Origin: Nakamurella multipartita DSM 44233
GTDB lineage: Bacteria; Actinomycetota; Actinomycetes; Mycobacteriales; Nakamurellaceae
NCBI RefSeq assembly: GCF_000024365.1
Contig: NC_013235.1
Coordinates: forward strand, 62,001 to 126,000
Direction: 5' to 3'
DNA length: 64,000 bases
The position numbers and the translations under genes were made by a program. The notes under the pieces were generated by a model. That model was given only the letters and a program-made list of their open reading frames with translations, made no database searches and had not been told where the DNA came from. Below, one piece after another: positions 16,050 through 25,561 of the stretch (positions are counted from its first letter, which is position 1; the number at the start of each line of letters is the position of its first letter).

Positions 16050-16970
16050 GTGAGCATGTCCGCGCCGGGGCCGGCGTCCGCCGGCCCGCCCATGGCGCCC
16101 TGCACCTGGCACCCGGACCGGTTGACGCCGCTGTCCTGTTCCCGCTGCGGGCGGCCGGCGTGCCCGGAGTGCCTGACGCCGGCCTCGGTGGGCTTCCATT
16201 GCCGCGAGTGCGTGGCCCAGGGGCAGGCGGCCACCCGGCCGCCGCGCACCATCGCCGGCGCCCGGCTGGGCGACAAGCCGGTGGTCACCTTTGCGTTGAT
16301 CGCGGTGAACCTGGCGTTCTTCCTGGTCACCGCGCTGCAGTCGCGCTCGGCGATGGATCTGTCGTACTCCGAGCTGTACCTGCGGGGTGGCCTGATCCCG
16401 GCCGAGGTGGCCTCCGGCGAGTACTGGCGACTGCTCACCTCCGGCTTCCTGCACGGCAACCTGGTCCACCTGGCCACGAACATGCTGTCGCTGTACTGGC
16501 TGGGGATCCCGTTGGAGCGCATCCTGGGCCGCGGCCGGATGCTGACGATCTATCTGATCAGCCTGCTGGGCGCCTCGGTCAGCGTGCTGCTGTTCAGTGC
16601 CCCGGTCAGCCTGACCATCGGCGCCTCCGGGGCGGTCTACGGCCTGATGGGCGCGCTGCTGGCCACCTTCCGCCGGCTGCGGCTCGACCTGCGCCCGTTG
16701 GTCGTGATCCTGGCCCTGAACGTGTTCATCACCTTCTCCTACCCGGGCCTGTCCTGGCAGGGGCACCTGGGCGGATTCGTGGCCGGCGCGATCGTCGGCG
16801 CGGCGATGGTCTTCCCGCCCCGGGCGAGCCGGGCCGCCTGGCAGTGGGGGATCAGCATCGGGCTGGTGGTCGTGCTCGCGGGGCTCACCGTCGTGGCCGC
16901 CGACCGGATCGGTGCCTACTACTGCCTGTACCAGGTGGCCGGACAGGTCAGCTGCGTGCCGGCCCACTGA
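16050..16970 (+). CDS. Rhomboid intramembrane serine protease with N-terminal zinc-binding segment
   Basis: Cleaves transmembrane substrates inside the bilayer. The first 60 residues hold a Cys/His cluster (CTWHP, CSRCGRPACPEC, FHCREC) like a B-box zinc ribbon. Then come about seven membrane helices including LLTSGFLHGNLVHLATNMLSL, the nucleophile Ser193 in GASGAVYG and His239 in GHLGGFVAG, which form the catalytic dyad. The 306-residue length is normal for actinobacterial members. GTG 16050 and the nearby ATG 16056 are both possible starts. Its end overlaps the convergent PH-domain gene by 23 bases. Confidence 0.92.
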   Translation: MSMSAPGPASAGPPMAPCTWHPDRLTPLSCSRCGRPACPECLTPASVGFHCRECVAQGQAATRPPRTIAGARLGDKPVVTFALIAVNLAFFLVTALQSRSAMDLSYSELYLRGGLIPAEVASGEYWRLLTSGFLHGNLVHLATNMLSLYWLGIPLERILGRGRMLTIYLISLLGASVSVLLFSAPVSLTIGASGAVYGLMGALLATFRRLRLDLRPLVVILALNVFITFSYPGLSWQGHLGGFVAGAIVGAAMVFPPRASRAAWQWGISIGLVVVLAGLTVVAADRIGAYYCLYQVAGQVSCVPAH

Positions 16971-17400
16971 GGTCGTCGCGGCCCTCGAACCAGCCGGTGA
17001 GGTCGGCCAGCACGGCGTCGGGTTCGGCGCCGAGGTCGAGGCGCCCGTAGAGCAGCAGCTCGCCGTCGACCAGGTCGATCTCCAGCGTGGCCGTCCGCAT
17101 CCGCCGGGTGCGCCCGCACTCGATGGACCGGACCATGGACCACGGCACGATGCGAGCACCGCCCGCCCCAGCGATCAACAGTCCGCGCGGTCCGGCGACC
17201 AGCCGCCGTCGCCGGCCGACAAGTGCCAGCACCAGCAGGACCACACCGACCAGCCCGTAGACCAGCCGGTCCATCGGGTCGGTGTCCAGAACGGCGGCAG
17301 CCGCGGCCGCGAGCGCCACCACCATCAGTCCGATGAGGATCCCGCTCGGTGGGCGCCAGGTTCGGGCGCCCGGGCCGGGGAAGTCGTTGTCCCCACTCAT
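16948..17400 (-). CDS. Two-span membrane protein with bacterial PH domain
   Basis: 150 residues with two membrane helices (PPSGILIGLMVVALAAAAAAV and LVYGLVGVVLLVLALVG) followed by a cytosolic PH-like domain (IVPWSMVRSIECG, TLEIDLVDGELLLYGRLDLG). Homologues sit next to crgA in actinobacteria and are linked to the divisome or envelope by position only. ATG 17400 overlaps the first DnaA-box-like sequence. The 3' end overlaps the rhomboid gene. Confidence 0.82.
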   Translation of the reverse strand: MSGDNDFPGPGARTWRPPSGILIGLMVVALAAAAAAVLDTDPMDRLVYGLVGVVLLVLALVGRRRRLVAGPRGLLIAGAGGARIVPWSMVRSIECGRTRRMRTATLEIDLVDGELLLYGRLDLGAEPDAVLADLTGWFEGRDDLSGPARS

Positions 17401-17438
17401 CCACAGCTACCGGGGGTTATCCACAGGAGCTGTCCACA
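17397..17438. promoter_or_regulatory. Cluster of three DnaA-box-like sequences
   Basis: TTATCCACA at 17417-17425 is a perfect DnaA box. TCATCCACA (17397-17405) and CTGTCCACA (17430-17438) each differ from consensus at one position. All are in the same orientation. A perfect 12-base palindrome, CACACGCGTGTG, follows at 17451-17462. The cluster lies between the PH-domain gene and crgA, not in a dnaA-dnaN intergenic, so it is a possible titration or regulatory site. Confidence 0.6.
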
Positions 17439-17483
17439 GTGGGGATGAATCACACGCGTGTGGTTTACCCGCCGGGGCGGCGG

Positions 17484-17771
17484 TCAGCGCCACCGCATCG
17501 TCATCAGCAGGCCGGCGATCATCAACGTGAAGCCGATCGCGAAGTTCCAGTTCCCCAGCCCCGAGATGAACGGGATGCTGGCGCCCCAGAGGTAGTAGAC
17601 GACCAACCAGACCAGCCCGAGCACCATCAGCCCGAGCATGATCCCGATGTACAGCGGCGAGGACGGGGCGGCGACGTGCGCCCGCGCGGCCGCCGCAGCG
17701 GCCTCGTTGGCCTGGGCCGACGCACTCGCGGAACTGGACGCAACCTTCTTGCGAACCTTGGACTTGGGCAC
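17484..17771 (-). CDS. crgA: Cell division protein CrgA
   Basis: Small divisome protein that helps coordinate FtsZ-ring components and septal peptidoglycan synthesis in actinobacteria. 95 residues, start MPKSKVRKK, an Ala/Ser-rich basic cytoplasmic region, then two membrane helices ([21 protein letters not shown] and [14 protein letters not shown]) ending MRWR, the usual CrgA pattern including WNFAIGF. It is divergent from the DUF881 gene, as in relatives. Confidence 0.94.
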   Translation of the reverse strand: MPKSKVRKKVASSSASASAQANEAAAAAARAHVAAPSSPLYIGIMLGLMVLGLVWLVVYYLWGASIPFISGLGNWNFAIGFTLMIAGLLMTMRWR

Positions 17772-17952
17772 CTGATCCTCCTGCGTGCGTCACCGGGGGC
17801 CGGTCCGTTCGGACATCACCGCGGCTGTATGTCTGCCCCTCTAGCCTACGGTGTGCCAGGCCCGATGCCTCGGGTCGGCGGATCGCCCGGCCAGCCGCCG
17901 GGGCGGACGCAGACGGATCCGGGTCGGGTGGGGACGGGAGCATCGAGTCAGC

Positions 17953-18681
17953 GTGAGCAAGCGAGCCCTGGGATGGCGGGTGGGCGCGGTCGCCAGTTGC
18001 CTGGTGGCCGGGCTGCTGATCGGCGTGCTGCACGGGTACGCCAACGGTCAGGACGTCGGCACCCGGTCGGTCGACCTGTCGGTGGTCGTCCGGGACGCCC
18101 AGGAGCGGGTGTTGGCCGCCGACGCCAAGGCCGCGGCGCTGCAGCAGCAGATCGACCAGGCCGCGGCCGGCGACGTCTCGCCCCAGGTCGAACAGGCCCG
18201 CGCCGGGGTCGACGCCCTCGAGCCGGCCGCGGGATTGGTCCCGGTCGTCGGGCCGGGCCTGCGGGTGTCGATGTCCGACGCCCCGCGGGACTCGGACGGC
18301 AACTACCCGGCCGGCGTCGATCCGGATGATCTGGTGATCCACCAACAGGATGTGCAGGCGGCGGTCAACGCGTTGTGGGCCGGGGGGGCCGAAGCAATGA
18401 TGATCATGGACCAGCGGGTGCTGACCACCTCGGCGGTGCGCTGCATCGGCAACACCCTGCTGTTGCAGGGCCGCACCTACTCGCCGCCGTTCGTCATTAC
18501 CGCGATCGGTGACGAGGCCAAGATGTCGGCCGCGCTGGACGCCGAACCCGGGGTCCGGCTGCTGCTGCAGTACGTCGACAAGTACAAGCTCGGTTATGAG
18601 GTCACCGCCCTGGACGAGGTCGAGCTGCCCGCCTACGACGGGCCGATCCGGATGAAGGCGGCGACGGAGGCGGGCCGGTGA
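17953..18681 (+). CDS. DUF881 family membrane-anchored protein
   Basis: About 242 residues. GTG 17953 places one membrane helix (VGAVASCLVAGLLIGVLHGY) at residues 9-28, followed by a coiled-coil stretch (RDAQERVLAADAKAAALQQQ) and the DUF881/YlxW fold with GPGLRVSMSDAP, IHQQDVQAAVNALWAGGAEAM and NTLLLQGRTYSPPFVITAIG. The domain is exposed outside. A recurring neighbour of crgA and class E sortase; role in the envelope unknown. It overlaps the sortase start by four bases. Confidence 0.88.
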   Translation: MSKRALGWRVGAVASCLVAGLLIGVLHGYANGQDVGTRSVDLSVVVRDAQERVLAADAKAAALQQQIDQAAAGDVSPQVEQARAGVDALEPAAGLVPVVGPGLRVSMSDAPRDSDGNYPAGVDPDDLVIHQQDVQAAVNALWAGGAEAMMIMDQRVLTTSAVRCIGNTLLLQGRTYSPPFVITAIGDEAKMSAALDAEPGVRLLLQYVDKYKLGYEVTALDEVELPAYDGPIRMKAATEAGR

Positions 18682-19538
18682 CCGCTCCGCGTGGGCCGGT
18701 CACCGCTTCCGGTGGGCGCAGCGTCGGGCGCACGCTGATCCGCGGGGCCGGCGAGGTGCTGATCACGCTGGGCGTGGTCGTGCTGTTGTTCGTGGTCTAC
18801 GAGGTCTACATCACCGACCTGTTCGGCGAGCGCAAGCAGGCGCAGGCCACCGTCGCGGTGGACCGCGTCTGGGCGGATGCCGAGGCGACCGCCACGGTCG
18901 TCGCGCAGGCCCCCGACCAGCTGGCGACCGACCCGCGTGAGCGGGTTCCCCGGTACGACACCGTGACCGGCGAGGGCTTTGCCAAGATTCGGATCCCGGT
19001 GCTGGGCGTCGATTACGTGTTCACCGTCGTCGAGGGCACCGACCCGGACGACCTGTACATCGGCCCCGGCCACTACCCGGAGACCCAGCTGCCCGGCGAG
19101 CAGGGCAACTTCGCGGTCGCCGGGCACCGCGTGTCCAAGGGGTCGCCGTTCAACGACCTGGGCCTGCTGCACTCGTGCGACGCGATCGTGGTGGAGACCC
19201 AGGACGACTGGTTCGTCTACCGGGTGCTGCCGATGGCCGAGGAGGAGGCGACCTGGGCCAGCACGCCGCGGGCCCGCTGTGGCGGGGTCGGGGTGCAGGC
19301 CGGGGCCTACGCCGGGGTGTACGGCCGGGAGATCACCCTGCCCAGCGACTACGCGCAGGTCCTGCCCGTCCCGACGGTGCTGTCGACCACGGTGCCGCCC
19401 GACGCGCAGCGGTTGATCACCCTGACCACCTGCCATCCGCAGTTCTCCGACGCCGAGCGGATGATCATCCACGGGGTGCTGGTCACCAGCTACGCCAAGG
19501 CGCCCGGTTTCCTGCCGCCCGAACTCGCCGAGACCTGA
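18678..19538 (+). CDS. Class E sortase
   Basis: Membrane-anchored transpeptidase that links secreted proteins to the cell wall. 286 residues, GTG start within the GTGA overlap. One amino-terminal helix (LITLGVVVLLFVVYEVYI) is followed by the catalytic domain: His150 in VAGHRVSKGSPFNDL, Cys252 in ITLTTCHPQF and the Arg in AERMIIHG. Class E sortases in high-GC Gram-positives prefer LAXTG-type signals. No substrate with such a signal is encoded in the window. Confidence 0.93.
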   Translation: MTAPRGPVTASGGRSVGRTLIRGAGEVLITLGVVVLLFVVYEVYITDLFGERKQAQATVAVDRVWADAEATATVVAQAPDQLATDPRERVPRYDTVTGEGFAKIRIPVLGVDYVFTVVEGTDPDDLYIGPGHYPETQLPGEQGNFAVAGHRVSKGSPFNDLGLLHSCDAIVVETQDDWFVYRVLPMAEEEATWASTPRARCGGVGVQAGAYAGVYGREITLPSDYAQVLPVPTVLSTTVPPDAQRLITLTTCHPQFSDAERMIIHGVLVTSYAKAPGFLPPELAET

Positions 19539-19549
19539 CAGGTGGACTG

Positions 19550-19705
19550 ATGTACGCGTGGATCTGGCGGCACCTGCCCGGACCGACCGCCGCCCGGGCG
19601 GGGATCTCGGTCGTGCTGTTCCTGGCCGTGGTGGCCCTGCTGTTCTTCGTCGTGTTTCCCTGGCTGGAGCCCTACCTGCCGTTCGACCGGGTCACCACCG
19701 GCTGA
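19550..19705 (+). CDS. Small membrane protein, 51 residues
   Basis: ATG 19550 follows the sortase stop by 11 bases with GGTGG upstream. The peptide has one helix (AGISVVLFLAVVALLFFVVFPWL) and ends in YLPFDRVTTG. Similar tiny genes sit between sortase and pabA in related genomes, so it is likely real and co-transcribed with the sortase. Function unknown. Confidence 0.75.
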   Translation: MYAWIWRHLPGPTAARAGISVVLFLAVVALLFFVVFPWLEPYLPFDRVTTG

Positions 19706-19744
19706 CCCGCACGACGGCGCCGCGCGGTGTGCGACGCTGTCGGC

Positions 19745-20389
19745 GTGACTCGCATCCTGGTCGTCGACAACTACGACTCGTTCGTGTTCAACCTGGTCCA
19801 GTACCTGGAGCAGCTCGGCGCCGAGTGCGTCATCCGCCGCAACGACGCCGTCGGCACCGACGAGGTGCCCGCCCTGCAGGTCGACGGCATCCTGCTCTCA
19901 CCGGGCCCGGGCACCCCCGCGGACGCCGGCGTCACCGAGCAGATGGTGCGCTGGGCGGCCGGCCGGCTCCCGGTGTTCGGGGTATGCCTTGGTCATCAGG
20001 CCATCGCCGAGGTCTACGGGGCCACGGTGGACCGGGCCGAAGAGCTGCTGCACGGACGCACGTCGCTGGTCGAACACCACGGCCAGGGAGTGCTGACCGG
20101 GTTGCCCAATCCGTTCACCGCCACCCGGTACCACTCGCTGGCGGTCGTCGACGGGACCGTGCCGTCCGAGCTCGAGGTCACCGCCCGCACCTCGGGCGGG
20201 GTGATCATGGGCCTGCGGCATCGCGAGCACGCGATCGAGGGGGTGCAGTTCCACCCGGAGTCGGTGCTGACCCAGGGCGGCCACCGGATGCTGGCCAACT
20301 GGCTGGGCGAGTGCGGCGACCGGGCCGCCGGCGAGCTGGTTCCCCCGCTCGAGCAGGACGTGGAACGCCTGCGGCTGTCCGCCCGGTAG
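19745..20389 (+). CDS. pabA: Aminodeoxychorismate/anthranilate synthase glutamine amidotransferase
   Basis: Class I glutamine amidotransferase that supplies ammonia to a chorismate-using partner for p-aminobenzoate (folate) or anthranilate synthesis. 214 residues from GTG 19745 (VTRILVVDNYDSFVFNLVQY). The triad is Cys81 in GVCLGHQ, His170 and Glu172 in FHPES. The partner subunit is not in the window. Position next to pknB matches the pabA/trpG copy near the origin in actinobacteria. Confidence 0.93.
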   Translation: MTRILVVDNYDSFVFNLVQYLEQLGAECVIRRNDAVGTDEVPALQVDGILLSPGPGTPADAGVTEQMVRWAAGRLPVFGVCLGHQAIAEVYGATVDRAEELLHGRTSLVEHHGQGVLTGLPNPFTATRYHSLAVVDGTVPSELEVTARTSGGVIMGLRHREHAIEGVQFHPESVLTQGGHRMLANWLGECGDRAAGELVPPLEQDVERLRLSAR

Positions 20390-20416
20390 CCGGGCCCGAA
20401 CAGCAGCCGGACAGCA

Positions 20417-20453
20417 GGAAGCCCGCGACCCTGGGGGGAGGTCGCGGGCTTCC
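20417..20453. terminator. Bidirectional hairpin between pabA and htrA
   Basis: GGAAGCCCGCGACC is followed by a 9-base G-rich loop and the exact reverse complement. It lies between two convergent genes, 28 bases after pabA and 15 before the htrA stop. There is no long T-run on either side, common for actinobacterial terminators. Confidence 0.85.
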
Positions 20454-20467
20454 TGGTCGGAGACGGG

Positions 20468-22075
20468 TCAGTTGGCGTTGGCCGACCCGAGGGTGACGTT
20501 CACGGTCTGCGAGTTTCCGTTGCGGTCGATCGTGATCGTGGTGGTGCCGTTGGGGGCCTGCGCCCGCACGGCGGCGATGAGCGCGTCGGCGCTTTCGATC
20601 TTCACGTCACCGATGGCGGTGACGACGTCGCCCTTCTGCAGTCCGGCCGCATCGGCGCCGCTGCCGGGGGTGACACTGTCGATCTTCGCGCCGGTGGTGA
20701 TCTGGCTGTTGCCGTCGGTGGCGTCGCCGACCGCCGCGCCGAGCACCGCGTGGGTGGCCTGGCCGGTGTCGATGATCTCCTGCGCGATCCGCTTGGCCTG
20801 ATCGATCGGGATGGCGAAGCCGACGCCGATGGACCCGGACTGGCCGCTCGAGGAGTCCGACAGCGAGGCGATGGCGGAGTTGATGCCGATGACGCTGCCG
20901 CTCATGTCGACCAGGGCGCCGCCGGAGTTGCCCGGGTTGATCGCCGCGTCCGTCTGCACGGCGTTGATCACCGTGTCCTGCGACTGGGTGGACTGGCCCT
21001 CGGCGGCGGTACGCACCGGCCGGTTGAGCGCGGACACGATGCCCGAGGTGACGGTGGCCGACAGGCCCAGCGGGGACCCGATCGCCACGACCTGCTGGCC
21101 GACCTGCAGGTCCGAGCTGTTGCCCAGGGCGGCCGGGGTGAGCCCGGAGACCCCGTCGGCCTTGATGACGGCCAGGTCGTCGGTGGCGGTCTTGCCGACC
21201 ACCTTCGCGGCGGCGGTGGAGCCGTCGTTGAACCGCACCTCCAGGTCGGTGGCGCCCTGCACGACGTGGTTGTTGGTCAGGATCAGACCGTCGGCGGTCA
21301 GGATGATGCCGGAGCCTTCACCGCCGCCCTGGCTGGAGGTGGCCAGCACCGACACGACCGACGGCAGCACCTTGGCCGCGACCTCCTGCACGGAGCCGGC
21401 CGGGGCGGTCAGGTTCTGCGAGACCGGGGCGCTGGTGTTCAGCCGGGACAGCGAGCTGTCGGAGGCGGCCGAGTTGCTGCTCTCCCAGGCCGACCCGGCG
21501 TAGCCGCCGGCGAACCCGGCGATCAGGGCCAACGCGGTGGTGGTCGCGACGATGAGCGAGGTCTTGCGGCCGCGCGGCTTGGCCGCGTCGTCGGTCGCAG
21601 TCCCGGGGGCGACCGACGTGGTCGGGCCGGTGTAGCCGCTGCGCGGGTAGGACGAGTAGGCGTCCTGGCCGGGGGTCCGGGGCAGCGTCTGGGTGTAGGT
21701 GGAGGTGGGCGCCGAGGCCGGACCATGACCGCCGGTCGGTGCACCGGTCGGCCCGCCCCAGTTCTGGCTGGACCAGGCGCCGCTGGGCCGAGGCTGCCAC
21801 CACGACTGGTCGCCGGCGGCCGAACCCGGATGGGTCGAGGCGTCGGCGGGGGTGTTGGGGTGACCAGGGGTCTGACTCCACGCCTGCGGCCGGGGACCCT
21901 GCGGGTACCCGGCCGGGCGCGGACCGGCCCCGGACGACGCGGTCGCGGACGCGCCGGTCGGCGTATCGGTGGGCGACGGGGCCGAGTAACGAGGAGTGGC
22001 GGAGGGTCCGGTGCCCGTGGTGTCCGGAGTGCCGGTCGGCCGCTCGCCGGCGGGCGGTGTCATGTCCTGGCTCAT
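20468..22075 (-). CDS. Membrane-anchored HtrA/DegP-type serine protease with PDZ domain
   Basis: Envelope quality-control protease of about 535 residues. The first 165 residues are a cytoplasmic Pro/Thr/Ser/Gly-rich tail, then a membrane helix (SLIVATTTALALIAGFAGGY). The trypsin-like domain shows His in ILTNNHVV, Asp in DDLAVIK and Ser in NPGNSGGAL. The PDZ domain (SVTPGSGADAAGLQKGDVV) closes the protein. ATG 22075 (MSQDMTPP) is used. It converges on pabA and lies downstream of pknB on the same strand. Confidence 0.93.
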   Translation of the reverse strand: MSQDMTPPAGERPTGTPDTTGTGPSATPRYSAPSPTDTPTGASATASSGAGPRPAGYPQGPRPQAWSQTPGHPNTPADASTHPGSAAGDQSWWQPRPSGAWSSQNWGGPTGAPTGGHGPASAPTSTYTQTLPRTPGQDAYSSYPRSGYTGPTTSVAPGTATDDAAKPRGRKTSLIVATTTALALIAGFAGGYAGSAWESSNSAASDSSLSRLNTSAPVSQNLTAPAGSVQEVAAKVLPSVVSVLATSSQGGGEGSGIILTADGLILTNNHVVQGATDLEVRFNDGSTAAAKVVGKTATDDLAVIKADGVSGLTPAALGNSSDLQVGQQVVAIGSPLGLSATVTSGIVSALNRPVRTAAEGQSTQSQDTVINAVQTDAAINPGNSGGALVDMSGSVIGINSAIASLSDSSSGQSGSIGVGFAIPIDQAKRIAQEIIDTGQATHAVLGAAVGDATDGNSQITTGAKIDSVTPGSGADAAGLQKGDVVTAIGDVKIESADALIAAVRAQAPNGTTTITIDRNGNSQTVNVTLGSANAN

Positions 22076-22212
22076 GGTGTTCACCCTGCCGGAGCACATT
22101 GTGGAAACCTTGAGCGACGACAGGGCCGGACGGGTGAGTACCGGGCCACTTTCCTGTGAATCGGCGAAGAGCCTGGTGAGCGCCGGTCGACGGGCGACCG
22201 GCGCTCACCGTG

Positions 22213-24243
22213 TCACGGCGTGGCCGCCGCCGGCGGCGTGGCGGCCGGTGGTGTCGCGGGCGACGGCGTCGCCGGGGGCGTCGTCGTCTCCGGGGTGGGC
22301 GTCGTCGGCGTCGTCGGAGGAGGCGGCGGAGCCACGCCGACCACCACCCGCACCGCCGTGCCCTTGGGCACGGTCGACCCCGAGCTCGGGTTCTGGCTGA
22401 TGATCGCGCCGACCAGGCCGGGGTTGGTGACCTCCTGGGTGGTCTGCCGGAGGGTGTCCGCCCCGCCCGTCCAGCCGCGGGCCTGCAGTGCGGCCACCGC
22501 CTCGGCCGGTGTGCTGTTGACCAGGTTCGGCATCACCATCAGGTTGCCGTTGGACACGGTCAGGGTGACCGGCGTGCCTTCCTGCACCCGGGTGCCGGCG
22601 GCCGGGTCGGCCGCGATGACCTCGTTGGCCGGTTGCGCCGAGTCCGCGGTCTGCGAGACGACCTGCAGCTTGGCATCGGTCAGGATCTGGGTCGCCTCGT
22701 CCAACGACTTGCCGACCAGCCCGTCGGGGATCTGCACGACCTGCAGACCCGTGCCCACGGTCACCTTCACCACCGTGCCCGGCGGCACCTGGGCCTGGGC
22801 CGCGGGGTCCTGGGCCAGGGCCTTGCCCTTGTCGGCGTCGGAGGAGGACTGGGGCACCTCCTCGTACTGCAGGTTGGCCGCATTGAGCGCCTTCTTGGCC
22901 TCCTCCGGGGTGTAGGTGACCACGTTGGGCACTGCGATCAGGCTGACCCCCTTGCCGATCTCGAGGTTGACGGCGGAGTCCTGGGCGACCTGCGTCTGGC
23001 TGGACGGCCGCTGGTTGACGACCTTGTCCTTGTCGGCGTCGCTGGACTCGGTGGGGGTGACGGTGCCCAGGGTGAGCCGGCTGTCCCGCAGCTTGGCGGT
23101 CGCCTCCTCCAACGACATCCCGGACAGGTCGGGGACGGCGACCAGGGCGGCCGGCGGCGGCGCGCTGATGACCCGCAGGGTCAGCCAGATCGCGCCGGCG
23201 ATCAGCGCGGCACACAGCAATCCGATGCCGATGAAGCCCCAGACCCGCTTGGACCGGTCGGCCTCCTCGGGCTCCCAGTCGTCGTCGGTGGCCGCCCGGG
23301 TGGGCGGCGCCAGCAGCGGCGGGGACCCGGCGCCGACCCGGGCCGGCGTGGCCCGCATCAGCTCGGTCCGCTCGTCGTCGCTCATCAGCGGAGTGGCCTG
23401 GACGGCCTGCCCGGACAGTGCCCGGACCAGATCCGAGCGCATGTCGGCGGCCGTCTGATAGCGGTTGAGCGGGTTCTTGTTCAGCGCCTTGAGGACGATG
23501 GCGTCCATTTCCTTGGGCAGCCCCGGCCGGACATCGCTGGGGGCCCGGGGGGCCTCCCGCACATGCTGGTAGGCGATGGCGACGGGGGAATCGCCGGTGA
23601 ACGGCGGCTCCCCGGTCAGCAGCTCGAACAGCACGCAGCCGGTGGCGTAGACGTCGGAGCGGGCGTCCACCGCCTCGCCGCGGGCCTGCTCGGGCGAGAG
23701 GTACTGGGCCGTGCCGATCACGGCAGCGGTGGCCGTCATCGTGGCCTGGCCGTCGGAGACGGCCCGGGCGATGCCGAAGTCCATCACCTTCACCGCGCCG
23801 GCCCGGTTGAGCATGATGTTGGCCGGCTTGATGTCGCGGTGCACGATGCCGTGCCGGTGCGAGAAGTCCAGGGCCGCGCACACGTCGGCAACGATCTCCA
23901 TCGCCCGCCGGGGGGCCAGCGGGCCCTCCTTCTTGAGCACGTCACGCAGGGTGTCGCCGTCGACGAACTCCATCACGATGTACGGGATGGTGCCGGAATC
24001 GTTCTTGGTCTCGCCGGTGTCGTACACGGCGACGATGGCCGGATGGTTCAGCGAGGCCGCGTTCTGCGCCTCCCGGCTGAACCGGGCCTGGAAGGACGGG
24101 TCCCGGGCGAGGTCGGCGCGCAGCACCTTGATGGCCACGTCCCGCCCGAGGCGTAGATCCCGGCCGCGGTGCACCTCGGACATGCCGCCGAAGCCGAGGG
24201 TGTCCCCGACCTGGTAGCGGTCGCCGAAGAGATATCCCGTCAT
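22213..24243 (-). CDS. pknB: Serine/threonine protein kinase PknB with four PASTA domains
   Basis: Transmembrane receptor kinase that senses peptidoglycan fragments and controls growth and division. About 676 residues: kinase domain (about 5-275) with Gly loop GFGGMSEVH, VAIKVL lysine, catalytic HRDIKPANIML, DFG and SPEQ; juxtamembrane linker; helix VWGFIGIGLLCAALIAGAIWL; then four PASTA repeats beginning VAVPDLSGM, IAVPNVV, VQIPDGL and VMPNLV, and a Pro/Thr-rich tail. ATG 24243 (MTGYLFGDRYQ) gives the standard start; an upstream ATG at 24264 would add seven residues. Last gene of the kinase operon. Confidence 0.95.
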   Translation of the reverse strand: MTGYLFGDRYQVGDTLGFGGMSEVHRGRDLRLGRDVAIKVLRADLARDPSFQARFSREAQNAASLNHPAIVAVYDTGETKNDSGTIPYIVMEFVDGDTLRDVLKKEGPLAPRRAMEIVADVCAALDFSHRHGIVHRDIKPANIMLNRAGAVKVMDFGIARAVSDGQATMTATAAVIGTAQYLSPEQARGEAVDARSDVYATGCVLFELLTGEPPFTGDSPVAIAYQHVREAPRAPSDVRPGLPKEMDAIVLKALNKNPLNRYQTAADMRSDLVRALSGQAVQATPLMSDDERTELMRATPARVGAGSPPLLAPPTRAATDDDWEPEEADRSKRVWGFIGIGLLCAALIAGAIWLTLRVISAPPPAALVAVPDLSGMSLEEATAKLRDSRLTLGTVTPTESSDADKDKVVNQRPSSQTQVAQDSAVNLEIGKGVSLIAVPNVVTYTPEEAKKALNAANLQYEEVPQSSSDADKGKALAQDPAAQAQVPPGTVVKVTVGTGLQVVQIPDGLVGKSLDEATQILTDAKLQVVSQTADSAQPANEVIAADPAAGTRVQEGTPVTLTVSNGNLMVMPNLVNSTPAEAVAALQARGWTGGADTLRQTTQEVTNPGLVGAIISQNPSSGSTVPKGTAVRVVVGVAPPPPPTTPTTPTPETTTPPATPSPATPPAATPPAAATP

Positions 24244-24394
24244 CGATGTCGTTTCCTGTTGCATGTTCTGGTGCGTTTCCGGGGGGTCGGGTCGGTCGGC
24301 GAGGTCGGCGCGGGCGCCCTGCCGAGGATGCGTGACAGGCGCCTGGGGTTGCGCTGCTCGGGTGATCGATCGGGCGACGGAACGGTCATCCTCA

Positions 24395-25543
<1,149 letters not shown>

Positions 25544-25561
25544 CGGCGGGCCTCGTTCATG

